Source: Paenibacillus sp. JDR-2 (lineage in GTDB: Bacteria; Bacillota; Bacilli; Paenibacillales; Paenibacillaceae). Taken from it: a stretch of 64,000 nucleotides of DNA. The notes under the pieces were generated by a model. That model saw only the letters and a list, made by a program, of their open reading frames with translations. It made no database searches and was not told where the DNA came from. The stretch is from positions 1,994,501 to 2,058,500 of the forward strand of contig NC_012914.1 in the NCBI RefSeq assembly GCF_000023585.1, in the 5' to 3' direction. Shown piece by piece: positions 24,524 to 33,480 of this stretch (positions are counted from its first letter, which is position 1; each line of letters starts with the position of its first letter). Both the position numbers and the translations under genes were made by a program.

Positions 24524-25522
24524 ATGAACAATATTGCTATTTTTGGATTTGGAAGAATCGGTAGACAGCTTCTTCGCGTAGCTTTGCAGGATCAGCTGTT
24601 CGTACCGGTATCCATCTCGGATATTAAAGACGAAGCGACGCTTGCTGCCCTATTTGAAGTCGATACGAACTACAAGCGTTGGCCGGAGCCTGTGGCCGGC
24701 ACAGAGGGAACGATCAAAATCGGCGACCGCTCCATTCTATATTTGAACTCGTCGCAGGAAATTCCGAACTGGAGCGAGCTTGGCGTTGGGCTTGTCATTG
24801 ACTGTACGGGACGGGCGGTGACGAGACAGGTTGCGGAGCTTCATCTGGAGCGCGGCGCGAAGCGCGTTCTCGTCAGCGGACCAAGCAAAACCCTCGACGA
24901 TTGCGATGCGGTATTGCTGAAAGGCATTAATCTCGACAGCTTTGATCCGGAGAAGCACAAAATCATCAGCATGGCGAGCTGCACGACCAACGCGCTCGCT
25001 CCCGTTGTTAAGCTGGTCCGGGAAAACTTCGGCATTCAATACGGCTTATTCTCGACGGTGCATTCCTATACGAATACCCAGTCGCTGACCGATCAGCCGA
25101 TGAGAGACCGCAGGGACTCTTGGGCAGCCGCGGAAAATATTATTCCATCCTCTTCGGGTGCGGCAAAGGCGCTTAAGTTTATTTGGCCGGATTTGCAAAT
25201 TACGGGGAAAGCTTACCGGATTCCTACGCGTACCGGAAGTATTGCGGAGCTCAATCTGGTAACGGAAAAGCCGTGTACCGCTCAGGAAATTAACGATATG
25301 TTCCGTCAAGCCGCACAGGATGGTCCGCTTAACGGAGTCCTTGATGTGCTGGAAGGGGAATGGGCTTCCTCGCGTATCGTAGGCGATTCCCATTCTTCGA
25401 TTATCGATCTGCCGCTGACCCATGTACAGGGCGGACTTTTATCCGTTGCTGCCTGGTATGATAACGAGTGGGGTTATGCATCACGCCTCGCCGAAGTAGC
25501 GGCATTTTTAGGCCGGCATTAA
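24524..25522 (+). CDS. Glyceraldehyde-3-phosphate dehydrogenase-family enzyme
   Basis: A 332-residue type I GAPDH-fold enzyme. GFGRIGR (residues 7-13) binds NAD(P); the catalytic loop ASCTTN (Cys near 149), the catalytic His in FSTVHSYT (near 176) and WYDNEWGYA near the C-terminus are intact. The sequence is less standard than the glycolytic enzyme (NTD DIKDEATLAALFEVD, the RDSWAAAENIIPSSSGAAKA loop), and no other glycolysis genes adjoin, so this is likely a second, specialised GAPDH (gluconeogenic, or erythrose-4-phosphate dehydrogenase). Start ATG 24524 after CAGGAG; the in-frame ATG at 24503 lacks a binding site. Confidence 0.85.
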   Translation: MNNIAIFGFGRIGRQLLRVALQDQLFVPVSISDIKDEATLAALFEVDTNYKRWPEPVAGTEGTIKIGDRSILYLNSSQEIPNWSELGVGLVIDCTGRAVTRQVAELHLERGAKRVLVSGPSKTLDDCDAVLLKGINLDSFDPEKHKIISMASCTTNALAPVVKLVRENFGIQYGLFSTVHSYTNTQSLTDQPMRDRRDSWAAAENIIPSSSGAAKALKFIWPDLQITGKAYRIPTRTGSIAELNLVTEKPCTAQEINDMFRQAAQDGPLNGVLDVLEGEWASSRIVGDSHSSIIDLPLTHVQGGLLSVAAWYDNEWGYASRLAEVAAFLGRH

Positions 25523-25533
25523 TTGCGAACAGG

Positions 25534-25567
25534 AACCCGCTTTCTCTAAGGAGAAGGCGGGTTTTTG
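25534..25567 (+). terminator. Terminator after the GAPDH-family gene
   Basis: ACCCGC-TTTCTC and GAGAA-GGCGGGT arms with a 4-base loop and T5. Confidence 0.85.
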
Positions 25568-25638
25568 CGATTTCGGAACATGGTTGAAGAGGTCGGGCAG
25601 CTTGCTTGGGGCTTTAAAATTGGCCTAAATGGCCTATA

Positions 25639-25666
25639 TTGACAACCAAAAAGTTTATGCTATATT
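25639..25666 (+). promoter_or_regulatory. Promoter of the organosulfur operon
   Basis: -35 TTGACA (25639-25644) and -10 TATATT (25661-25666), 16-base spacer. GGCC-TAAAT-GGCC sits just upstream of the -35 and may be an operator. Confidence 0.7.
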
Positions 25667-25672
25667 AATCTC

Positions 25673-25826
25673 ATGGTTTTACTTGGTATTAATTGGCACC
25701 TATTGGATGAACCATCCAAACAAACGAACCGCTGACCGGGCAACTGGAAGCGCAGAAGACCAACTCACGTTGTGGTCGGCTGCGCTTTTTTTGTTATTGC
25801 CGGGTAAAAGAGAAAGGGTGAGAGAG
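25673..25826 (+). promoter_or_regulatory. Transcribed leader with intrinsic terminator (attenuator)
   Basis: From the predicted start near 25673 to the ABC gene there are about 150 transcribed bases. They include a solid terminator (25749-25792: AGCGCAG/CTGCGCT plus GACC-AAC/GTT-GGTC, then T7) ending 34 bases before the start codon. A terminator between promoter and first gene implies conditional read-through. The upstream half contains GGAT-GAACC-ATCC and CCGGGCAA, the latter able to pair weakly with TTGCCGG beyond the terminator. I do not see the T-box, SAM-I core or another riboswitch class I know. Confidence 0.6.
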
Positions 25827-26636
25827 ATGCCGGCATTAGAAAAGCTGCGATTCGAGAATGTGGCAAAAAGCTTTATTGTGCGCGATCCGAAACAAAAAGG
25901 GGCGACGCAGCAGTTTACGGCGGTTAAGGATTTAAGCTTTACCGTCAAGGAAGGCGAGTTTATTACCTTGGTAGGACCAAGCGGCTGCGGAAAATCAACC
26001 CTGCTTGACCTCATTAGCGGTCTGTCGCTTCCATCTAGCGGACGTATTTACATGGACGGGAAGGAAATTACCGGTCCCGGCCTCGACAGAGGGATTGTTT
26101 TTCAGCAATATGCTTTATTTCCTTGGAAGACGGCAAGAGGGAATATCGAGTTCGGACTGGAGGCAAAAGGCATACCGAAGCATGAGCGGAGGGAATTAGC
26201 GGAGCATTTTCTAGCGTTAGTAGGACTAAGCGCCTTCGCTAACCGGTATCCCCATGAATTGTCAGGAGGCATGAAGCAGCGAGTAGCGATTGCCAGAAGC
26301 CTTGCCTTTAACCCGGATGTTCTGTTAATGGATGAACCGTTTGCGGCGCTTGATGCGCAGACGAGGGAAACCTTGCAAAGCGAGCTGCTTCGGATCTGGC
26401 AGAAAACGAAAAAGACGATTATTTTCATCACGCATGGCATTGACGAAGCGGTATACCTGGGAGAACGCGTTGTTGTTCTGACTCCCGGTCCGGGTACGGT
26501 GAAGAAAATCGTCGATATCCCCTTGAAGCACCGGCTGGATGATGCGGATATCCGCTCCAATCCGGAGTTTGTAAAGGCGCGGCATGAGGTATGGAGCTTA
26601 TTGCATGAGCTGGAGTACCAGGGCGCGTATATTTAA
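25827..26636 (+). CDS. ABC transporter ATP-binding protein (SsuB/TauB type)
   Basis: A 269-residue ATPase of the nitrate/sulfonate/taurine import family: Walker A GPSGCGKST (near residues 50-58), Q-loop FQQYALFPW near 92-100, signature LSGGMKQR near 147-154, Walker B VLLMDEPF near 167-174 and the H-loop His in ITHGIDEA. It pairs with the permease 26 bases downstream and the lipoprotein two genes on. The start ATG 25827 follows AAAGGGTGAGAG; the open frame further upstream runs through the promoter and terminator and is not coding. Confidence 0.92.
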   Translation: MPALEKLRFENVAKSFIVRDPKQKGATQQFTAVKDLSFTVKEGEFITLVGPSGCGKSTLLDLISGLSLPSSGRIYMDGKEITGPGLDRGIVFQQYALFPWKTARGNIEFGLEAKGIPKHERRELAEHFLALVGLSAFANRYPHELSGGMKQRVAIARSLAFNPDVLLMDEPFAALDAQTRETLQSELLRIWQKTKKTIIFITHGIDEAVYLGERVVVLTPGPGTVKKIVDIPLKHRLDDADIRSNPEFVKARHEVWSLLHELEYQGAYI

Positions 26637-26662
26637 CGGATTAACGAAAGGAGCGTATCGTA

Positions 26663-27481
26663 ATGGAAAATGTAAAAGCGGTTCCTAGACCCTTGCAAAG
26701 CAGAAGGATCAAACTGAACGTCTCGCTTAATATCCGCAAGCTGTTCAAGCAGTCTATCGTCCTGATTTTATTAGCTCTGGTCTGGCAGTTTGCTCCCCTT
26801 GCGGGATTCGCGGATCCCGCTTTCCTGCCTCCGTTCTCCGATGTCATTCAGGCCTTGTGGAATTTGATATTGTCCGGCGAGCTGTTCCATCATTTCGCGG
26901 CGAGTATGATTCGTTCGTTAAGCGGATTTGCTTTAGCCCTTGTTATCGCCATCCCGTTAGGGCTTGCGATTGGCTGGTATCCTCTTGCCAGGGAACTGCT
27001 TAATCCGGTTATGGAGCTGTTCCGCAACACGGCGGCGCTCGCTTTGCTCCCGGTGTTTATGCTCATCCTCGGAATCGGAGAGACTTCCAAAATCGCCATT
27101 GTATTGTTCGCCTGCACGTGGCCGATCCTTCTGAACACGATCGCGGCTGTCGGCAACGTCGATCCGCTGCTAATCAAATCAGCCCGGTCCATGAATCTCT
27201 CGTCCTTTAAGCTGTTCATCAAAGTTATTCTGCCGGCGTCGGTGCCAACGATCTTTACCGGAATCCGGATGGCGGGAACCGGAGCGATTCTCGTGCTTAT
27301 CGCCGCCGAGATGGTAGGCGCCAAGGAAGGACTTGGCTATCTCATTACGTATTCCCAATATAACTTTCAAATTCCCGAAATGTTTGCGGGTATCCTCACC
27401 ATCGCTTTGCTTGGCTTGCTGATTAACCAGGGACTAAGCGTGCTGGAACGTAAATTGTCCAAATGGAAGCAGCAAGTATAA
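26663..27481 (+). CDS. ABC transporter permease (SsuC/TauC type)
   Basis: A 272-residue BPD_transp_1 permease with six predicted helices and the EAA-type loop around residues 165-185 (SARSMNLSSFKLFIKVILPASVPTI region), followed by GIRMAGTGAILVLIAAEMVG, typical of sulfonate/taurine/nitrate importers. It should form the homodimeric channel with the preceding ATPase. Start ATG after AAAGGAGCG. Confidence 0.9.
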   Translation: MENVKAVPRPLQSRRIKLNVSLNIRKLFKQSIVLILLALVWQFAPLAGFADPAFLPPFSDVIQALWNLILSGELFHHFAASMIRSLSGFALALVIAIPLGLAIGWYPLARELLNPVMELFRNTAALALLPVFMLILGIGETSKIAIVLFACTWPILLNTIAAVGNVDPLLIKSARSMNLSSFKLFIKVILPASVPTIFTGIRMAGTGAILVLIAAEMVGAKEGLGYLITYSQYNFQIPEMFAGILTIALLGLLINQGLSVLERKLSKWKQQV

Positions 27482-27541
27482 ACGGAGTTATTTTTTTATA
27501 CTAAAGTCCATTAAAAATATAGGAATACTAGGAGTGGGAAT

Positions 27542-28888
27542 ATGACCCAAAAACAAATGAAGCTTGGAGCTTTCTTTAACCTGCCGGGCCATCATGTGGC
27601 CAGCTGGCGTTATCCGTCGACGGATCCTCGCCGGACCTTGGATTTGGAGTACTTAAAAGGGCTGGCGCAGACGGCGGAGCGGGGCAAATTCGATATGATC
27701 TTTTTCGCGGATATCCTTGGTCTCAAGCGTCTAGGCAATTTCGCTACCTCAACCGTTAAGCTTGATCCGCTTATTATTATCGCGGCGCTTGCGGCAGTCA
27801 CCCGGAATATCGGCCTGACGGCAACTCTGACGACCACTTATAACGAGCCTTTCCAGGTGGCGCGCAAGTTCGCGGCAATCGATCATTTATCCGGAGGGCG
27901 TGCGGGCTGGAATGTGGTGACCTCAGGCAACGAGAAGGAAGCGCAGCTGTTCGGCAAGGAAAAGCATCTCGAGCATGCGCGGCGCTACGAGAGGGCGGAG
28001 GAGTTCGTCGAGCTGACGAAGAAGCTCTGGTTCTCCATCGAAGAGGAAGCGCTTGTTATCGACAAGGAGAATGGCCGGTTCCTGGACGTTGACAAGGTGC
28101 ACCCCGTTGATCACCAAGGGGAATGGTTTAAAGTGCAGGGTCTGCTCGATGCTCCGTCGACGCCGCAAGGTTATCCCGTTATCGTGCAGGCGGGATCTTC
28201 GGAGGCGGGGAAAGAGCTAGCCGCGAAGACGGCCGAGGTTATATTTACCGCCTGGCAGACACTGGAGGAAGCGCAGTCTTTCTATCGGGACGTGAAGGGA
28301 CGTCTTGCCAGATACGGACGCCGGCCGGATGACCTGAAAATTATGCCGGGCGTGTTTATCACGGTTGCTCGCACCGAAGCCGAAGCGATTGCGAAACGCA
28401 AAGATTTAAACAGCTATATTTCGCCAGAGGTTGGTCTGGAGTACTTATCGAATTTTATCGGCGTCGACTTGAGCGGTTACGATGTGGATGCGCCGCTGCC
28501 GGCCAGCGGGGAGAGCGAGGACAAGACGAACCCTCAGATCCGCAAGAATATCATTCGGGCTCTTGCGGAGCGGGAAGGCTTAAGCACGCTTCGGGAGGTT
28601 TACGAGTTTATCGCAGGAGCACGGGGACACCGGGAAATTGTAGGTACGCCCGCTCAGATCGCGGATCAGCTGGAAGAATGGTTTCTCAATGAAGGGGCCG
28701 ACGGCTTTAATATAATGCCGCCTACGTTCCCCGAAGGTTTAAACGACATTGTTGAGCTAGTTATTCCGGAGCTGCAGCGCCGAGGATTGTTCCGCACGGA
28801 ATACGAAAGCCATACGCTGCGGGGGAATCTGGGTTTATCCATTCCGATTAATCCCTATAGAAAGCAGCCGCAGCAATCGCATCAATAA
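27542..28888 (+). CDS. FMN-dependent monooxygenase, NtaA/SnaA/DszA family (copy 1)
   Basis: A 448-residue luciferase-like (LLM class) flavin monooxygenase. Typical segments are LGAFFNLPGHHVASWRYP (N-terminus), KFDMIFFADILG near residue 52, LTTTYNEPFQVARKFAAIDHLS near 96, GRAGWNVVTS near 119, HPVDHQGEWFKVQGLLDAP near 184 and VQAGSSEAGKELAAK near 210. These enzymes use reduced FMN and oxygen to cleave C-S or C-N bonds. With an SsuABC-type importer the likely task is release of sulfite from organosulfur compounds. No flavin reductase gene is in the operon. Closely related to the second copy at 29975. Confidence 0.88.
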   Translation: MTQKQMKLGAFFNLPGHHVASWRYPSTDPRRTLDLEYLKGLAQTAERGKFDMIFFADILGLKRLGNFATSTVKLDPLIIIAALAAVTRNIGLTATLTTTYNEPFQVARKFAAIDHLSGGRAGWNVVTSGNEKEAQLFGKEKHLEHARRYERAEEFVELTKKLWFSIEEEALVIDKENGRFLDVDKVHPVDHQGEWFKVQGLLDAPSTPQGYPVIVQAGSSEAGKELAAKTAEVIFTAWQTLEEAQSFYRDVKGRLARYGRRPDDLKIMPGVFITVARTEAEAIAKRKDLNSYISPEVGLEYLSNFIGVDLSGYDVDAPLPASGESEDKTNPQIRKNIIRALAEREGLSTLREVYEFIAGARGHREIVGTPAQIADQLEEWFLNEGADGFNIMPPTFPEGLNDIVELVIPELQRRGLFRTEYESHTLRGNLGLSIPINPYRKQPQQSHQ

Positions 28889-28914
28889 ATATGAAGAGGT
28901 CGGGAGAGGGTCAT

Positions 28915-29934
28915 ATGAAAAAACGTTTTACTCACGTTCATGCCTTTTTGTTAACGATGGGCTTAGTCAGCGCGCTGCTTGCAGGCTGCTCGGAGAGCAA
29001 GGCAAAGTCGGGGGAAGAAGATAAGGTGCTCCAGTACAATGCGGCTCCGGGAAGCGTATCGTTCCCGGAGCTGGCGAAAGATTTGGGGTATCTCGGCGAC
29101 TTGGAGCTGGAATCGATCGGGAGCACGACAGGCGGTCCGGAAAGCATTCAATTAACGGCAACCAAACAGATCGATTTTGGTTCTGCTTTTAACGGAGCGA
29201 TTATCAAATCCATCTCGCAAAACGTAAAGATCAAATCCGTTATCGGCTCGTACGGCAGCGATAAGAACACCTATATAGGTGCTTATGTGCTGGCAGACAG
29301 CCTGATTAAATCGCCAAAGGATTTTATCGGCAAAAAAATTGGCGTCAATACGCTGGGAGCCCATTTGGAATTTGTTACGAAGGATTATTTAAGGAAAGGC
29401 GGCTTGACCGAAAAGGAAATCGAACAAGTGACGCTTGTGACGATTCCGTCCGCCAATGCCGAGCAAATTCTGCGCAGCAAACAGATTGACGTGGTGCTTA
29501 TGAGCGGTATCGCAAGAGACCGTGCCCTGGACAAAGGGGGCATTGTTGAGCTCTTTAAGGATACGGACGTCTACAAGACTGAATTTACGGCAGGCGATTA
29601 TTTCTTCCGGGAGGATTATATCAAGAAGAACCCGGACACGGTGAGGCAGTTTGTTGAAGGAGTAGCCAAGGCTATCGAATGGGCGCGCACGACTCCGCGG
29701 GAAGAAGTCATTCAGCGGTTCGAGGCCATTATCAAGAAGCGCGACTCCAACGAGCCAACCGAAAATCTGAAGTATTGGAAGAGCACCGGAATTGCGCAGG
29801 CCGGAGGCGTTATAACGCCGGGCGAATATCAGGTCTGGATTGATTGGCTCGTAGCTAACGGCGATTTGAAGAAAGGCCAGGTTAAGGCGGAAGATTTGTA
29901 CACCAACGAGTTTAATTCCTACGCGAAGAAATAA
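28915..29934 (+). CDS. ABC transporter substrate-binding lipoprotein (SsuA-like)
   Basis: A 339-residue lipoprotein: signal peptide with lipobox LLAGC (Cys near residue 25) then an NMT1/SsuA-type bilobed domain (IGSTTGGPESIQLTATKQIDFGSA; GKKIGVNTLGAHLEFVTKDYL near 140). It should capture the sulfur compound outside the cell. The start ATG 28915 follows GGGAGAGG; the ATG at 28891 is upstream of that site. It lies between the two monooxygenase genes. Confidence 0.9.
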   Translation: MKKRFTHVHAFLLTMGLVSALLAGCSESKAKSGEEDKVLQYNAAPGSVSFPELAKDLGYLGDLELESIGSTTGGPESIQLTATKQIDFGSAFNGAIIKSISQNVKIKSVIGSYGSDKNTYIGAYVLADSLIKSPKDFIGKKIGVNTLGAHLEFVTKDYLRKGGLTEKEIEQVTLVTIPSANAEQILRSKQIDVVLMSGIARDRALDKGGIVELFKDTDVYKTEFTAGDYFFREDYIKKNPDTVRQFVEGVAKAIEWARTTPREEVIQRFEAIIKKRDSNEPTENLKYWKSTGIAQAGGVITPGEYQVWIDWLVANGDLKKGQVKAEDLYTNEFNSYAKK

Positions 29935-29974
29935 AGGAAAGCCCATTATATGAAGAAGAGATGGAGTGGTGAAG

Positions 29975-31318
29975 ATGACGGTAAGACAAATGAAACTTGG
30001 GGCTTTTATCATGCTGCCCGGACATCACGTGGCGAGCTGGAGACATCCTGATTCCGGAGCAGACCGCACCTTTGATCTGGCCTATTTGACGGAGATCGCC
30101 AAGACGGCGGAACGGGCCAAGTTCGATATGATCTTTTTCGCGGACGGCTTTGGCTCCAGTCTGAATGAGCATTCCAGCTCCGCGCTTAAGCTGGATCCGG
30201 TTATTCTGATCTCTGCGCTTGCAGCCGTAACGGAGAAAATCGGGTTAGCAGCTACCTTAACGACCACTTATAACGAGCCCTTCCATGTCGCGCGCAAGTT
30301 TGGTTCGATCAACCACTTGTCTGGCGGCCGCGCTGCCTGGAATGTCGTAACCTCCGCTAACGACAAAGAATCCTTTCTCTTCGGCAAGGATAAGCATCTT
30401 GAGCATGCGAGCCGGTATGAGCGGGCCGAGGAATTTGTTGAGCTTGTCCAAAAGCTGTGGCAATCCATTGAAGCCGATGCGATTGTTATCGACAAGGAGC
30501 AAGGACGTTTTCTGGATGTTGATAAAGTGCATCCTGTCGACCATGACGGAAAATGGTTCAAAGCAACGGGTACGCTAGATAATCCGTCCAATCCGAATGG
30601 AAATCCGGTTATCGTGCAGGCAGGCTCTTCCGAGTCCGGCAAGGAACTGGCGGCCAAGACAGCCGAGGTTATATTTACGGCTTGGCAGACGCTGGAGGAG
30701 GCGCAAGCTTTTTACCGGGACGTGAAAGGGCGGCTGGCCAAATATGGACGGGAAGAGAATGAGCTGAAAATTATGCCGGGCGTCTTCATTACGGTCGCCA
30801 AGACCGAAGAGGAAGCGCTGGCGAAGCAGAAGGAGCTCAACAGCTACATTTTGCCGGAAGTTGGTCTGGCTTATCTGTCCGCATTCACTAATACAGATTT
30901 GTCCGGCTATGATGTCGATGAACCGCTGCCCGAATTCGGCGTGATTGAAGATAAGACCAATCCGCGCATCCGGTACAATATTATCCGGGATATTGCAAGG
31001 CGCGAGAATTTAACTTCGATCCGCGCCGTCTATGAACGGATTGCAGGCGCTCGCGGACACCGCGAAATCGTTGGAACGCCTTCGCAAATTGCCGATCAGC
31101 TGGAGGAATGGTTCCTGAATGAAGGAGCGGACGGCTTCAATATAATGTCGCCGTATTTCCCGGGCGGATTCGAAGATGTTATCGAGCTTGTCGTTCCCGA
31201 GCTGCAGCGGCGGGGACTGTTCCGTACCGAATACGAGAGCAGCATCCTGCGCGGGAACCTAGGTCTGCCTCTTCCCGAGGCAAATGCAGAGAAGGGTAAA
31301 GCGGCAGTAAGCCGCTAA
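29975..31318 (+). CDS. FMN-dependent monooxygenase, NtaA/SnaA/DszA family (copy 2)
   Basis: A 447-residue paralogue of the 27542 gene: most of the sequence aligns without gaps (LGAFIMLPGHHVASWRHP, KFDMIFFADGFG, LTTTYNEPFHVARKFGSINHLSGG, KIMPGVFITVAKTEEEA). Differences concentrate near residue 60 and around 310-325, places that shape the substrate pocket in luciferase-like enzymes, so the two may oxidise different substrates or two steps. Start ATG 29975, 8 bases after GGAG; a GTG at 29966 overlaps the binding site. Confidence 0.87.
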   Translation: MTVRQMKLGAFIMLPGHHVASWRHPDSGADRTFDLAYLTEIAKTAERAKFDMIFFADGFGSSLNEHSSSALKLDPVILISALAAVTEKIGLAATLTTTYNEPFHVARKFGSINHLSGGRAAWNVVTSANDKESFLFGKDKHLEHASRYERAEEFVELVQKLWQSIEADAIVIDKEQGRFLDVDKVHPVDHDGKWFKATGTLDNPSNPNGNPVIVQAGSSESGKELAAKTAEVIFTAWQTLEEAQAFYRDVKGRLAKYGREENELKIMPGVFITVAKTEEEALAKQKELNSYILPEVGLAYLSAFTNTDLSGYDVDEPLPEFGVIEDKTNPRIRYNIIRDIARRENLTSIRAVYERIAGARGHREIVGTPSQIADQLEEWFLNEGADGFNIMSPYFPGGFEDVIELVVPELQRRGLFRTEYESSILRGNLGLPLPEANAEKGKAAVSR

Positions 31319-31354
31319 GGTTTAAGACTGTCGAGGAAAGTTGCTACAGTCTGA

Positions 31355-31381
31355 GGTTAAGGTCCCTTAGGGACCTTAACC
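31355..31381 (+). repeat. Perfect 12-bp hairpin without T run after the sulfur operon
   Basis: GGTTAAGGTCCC-TTA-GGGACCTTAACC. It ends the operon but lacks the usual T tract, so it is either a weak terminator or an mRNA 3'-end protector. The converging SDR gene ends 40 bases further. Confidence 0.6.
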
Positions 31382-31421
31382 CAATTCGCCCGGGCAAAAA
31401 GAAAGCCATTAAGCGTTTCTG

Positions 31422-32333
31422 CTATCTATAACCTGTCGTATCCGCTGGTTTGCCCGCCTCAATAACCTCAACCAGATAAGGCATGCAGTTAGGCTGTGAA
31501 CCGTCCACATCCGTGAAGCCGTACACCTGCGCAAGCTGGCCGCTTGACAGGGATTGTCCATTCCAGCGGTTTACCTCCGGATCTCCTGCTAGAGCAGCGA
31601 CGGCACGTCCCACATAGCGGGGGGATTCGGAAATAATGAAATGAGGATCCTCGGAAGCGCCTTCCCGCCAGTTCTCCTCCGTAACCTTAAAAATCTCCAG
31701 CATGAGTTCGGAACGAAGCCAGCCGGGCGTCAAGGAAACAGCCGTGCATGCGTGGGGCGTCACTTCTTGAGCCAGCGCCCAAGCCATGCGATTGATAGAA
31801 TTTTTGACCAAATCGTAATACATCGATAATCTGTAATGATCCTGATTGTACTCGGCCGTTCCGTCGGTCATCTCGACAATCAGCCCGCTCTTGTTCTTAA
31901 TGAGGAGAGGGAGAACGAAATGGCTCGTAATCAGATGGGTATCAATAGCGAGCCTTAGCATGCGCAGCCCCTTCTCCAGCGAATGCTCCCATACCGGAGT
32001 ATTCCATTCCACGAGATTTTCGCCGCCCCATATATCATTGACCAGAATATCAAGCCGTCCATGCTCCTGTTCAATGCGGTTCGCCAATGCCTGCACCTGT
32101 TCGGGAATCAGATGATCCACCTGTACGGCAATTCCTTTCCCGCCCGCTTTCGTAACTAGCTCCGCTGTTTCCTCAATGGTTTCCGGCCGGTTGTATTCGG
32201 ATACTTGCGCCCGAGTCGTGCGCCCCGTGACATACACCGTTGCGCCTGCCGCTCCCAGCTCAATGGCAATGCCACGCCCGGCTCCCCGCGTTCCTCCTGC
32301 TACCAGAGCGATTTTTCCATGTAAAGGTTTCAT
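31422..32333 (-). CDS. SDR-family oxidoreductase
   Basis: A 303-residue short-chain dehydrogenase. The nucleotide motif is GGTRGAGRGIA (residues 13-23); the usual NNAG is changed to NDIWGG (near 98) and the active site YxxxK is YYDLVK (near 172). An insert of about 25 residues after the first strands (TTRAQVSEYNRPETIEETAE) and a C-terminal extension make it longer than the 250-residue norm. Start after AGGAGGCAA. It is divergent from a WYL regulator 137 bases away, which is the likely controller. Substrate unknown. Confidence 0.85.
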   Translation of the reverse strand: MKPLHGKIALVAGGTRGAGRGIAIELGAAGATVYVTGRTTRAQVSEYNRPETIEETAELVTKAGGKGIAVQVDHLIPEQVQALANRIEQEHGRLDILVNDIWGGENLVEWNTPVWEHSLEKGLRMLRLAIDTHLITSHFVLPLLIKNKSGLIVEMTDGTAEYNQDHYRLSMYYDLVKNSINRMAWALAQEVTPHACTAVSLTPGWLRSELMLEIFKVTEENWREGASEDPHFIISESPRYVGRAVAALAGDPEVNRWNGQSLSSGQLAQVYGFTDVDGSQPNCMPYLVEVIEAGKPADTTGYR

Positions 32334-32470
32334 CTTGATTGCCTCCTAAAAAAGAATGGTTAAACGATTCTTGCTCCGTAAGCATTAGCTTATGGGTTGA
32401 TTCTCTCCTCATTGTAAACTATAATGACGACATCTTTTGTCATATATAAAATAAGCCAAGGTGAATAGAT

Positions 32471-33430
32471 ATGAGGGCAGACCGTCTGCTTAGTATTATG
32501 ATTTTGCTCCAGAATAATGAAATATTGACGACGAGGGAGCTTGCAAAAAGACTCGAGGTGTCGGACCGGACTATCCTTCGCGACATGGATGCGCTTAGCC
32601 TTTCCGGCATACCGGTGGTTGCCGACCGTGGGAAAACGGGCGGATGGAGGCTGATGGACCATTTCCGAAGTTATTTAAGCGGTCTGAAGTTGGAGGATAC
32701 GAAGGCTTTGTTTATTCTTCCCGCCGAACAAATGCTGAAGGATCTAGGCGTGGAAATAAAGGGACTCGATATTCGTCAAAAGCTGCTGGCTTCCTTGCCC
32801 GATTCCTCCAAGAGCGAAGCGTTGCATTATATGGAGAAAGTCTATATGGATACCGGAACGTGGAAGCCTGCCGAGGAGAAGAATAATGCTTTGCTAACGA
32901 TTCAAAAAGCGTTATGGGAGGATACCAGGCTCAACATGGCTTATCGGAAAGCCGATGGAACCAGCTCGGAAAGAACGGTAAGTCCCTTAGGGCTGGTGGC
33001 CAAGGGCAGCTCTTGGTATTTGGTTGCCATGAATGACGATGGTAATTTACGGAGTTTCAGGGTTTCGAGAATTACGAAGGCGGAAGCTACGGAGGAGTTA
33101 TTTTCCCGGCCCGCCGAATTCGACCTCGCCGAATATTGGAAGCAAAGCAAGCTGGATTTTGCCGGATCGCTCCCTACGTTTGAGGTGAAGGTTCTCGTGC
33201 AGCCATCGATTATCGGACGTCTCACCTTCACGGACCGGTTTGTAGAGAAGGTCGATACGGCTGCACCGGCCGTAGACGGGAAGGTTCCCGTAACGCTTCG
33301 CTTCAACACGGAGCAGGAAGCCGTAGAATATGTGCTAGGTTTTGGAGGGGCCATGATGCTGGTGCAACCGGACTATTTAACCGAAAAAATCGTACAGCAA
33401 GCAAAGTCCGTCCTTGCCATGTACGAATAA
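32471..33430 (+). CDS. HTH/WYL-domain transcriptional regulator
   Basis: A 319-residue DeoR-like regulator: winged helix at residues 1-60 (RADRLLSIMILLQNNEILTTRELAKRL pattern), a linker, a WYL domain (about 140-220, containing VSPLGLVAKGSSWYLVAM and FRVSRI) and a WCX domain to the end. WYL proteins sense small ligands or nucleic acids. It is divergent from the SDR gene and is probably its repressor or activator. Terminator follows. Confidence 0.87.
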   Translation: MRADRLLSIMILLQNNEILTTRELAKRLEVSDRTILRDMDALSLSGIPVVADRGKTGGWRLMDHFRSYLSGLKLEDTKALFILPAEQMLKDLGVEIKGLDIRQKLLASLPDSSKSEALHYMEKVYMDTGTWKPAEEKNNALLTIQKALWEDTRLNMAYRKADGTSSERTVSPLGLVAKGSSWYLVAMNDDGNLRSFRVSRITKAEATEELFSRPAEFDLAEYWKQSKLDFAGSLPTFEVKVLVQPSIIGRLTFTDRFVEKVDTAAPAVDGKVPVTLRFNTEQEAVEYVLGFGGAMMLVQPDYLTEKIVQQAKSVLAMYE

Positions 33431-33464
33431 AAAAACGCAACCAGAGCGGTTGCGTTTTTTCGTT
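33431..33464 (+). terminator. Terminator after the WYL regulator
   Basis: AAAACGCAACC and GGTTGCGTTTT with a 5-base loop; A run before and T run after, so it also serves the converging GH43 gene. Confidence 0.87.
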
Positions 33465-33480
33465 GCATTTTATTTCCGTA

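Noticed and set aside
25673..25735. 20-codon leader peptide in the organosulfur leader
   Set aside because: Its ATG is at the predicted transcript start without a binding site, and it has no run of Cys or Met codons to act as a sensor.
25673..25826. SAM-I riboswitch or T-box
   Set aside because: CCGGGCAACTGG faintly recalls the S-box core, but the GGAGGGA segment and the k-turn are missing; there is no TGGNACCGCG T-box sequence.
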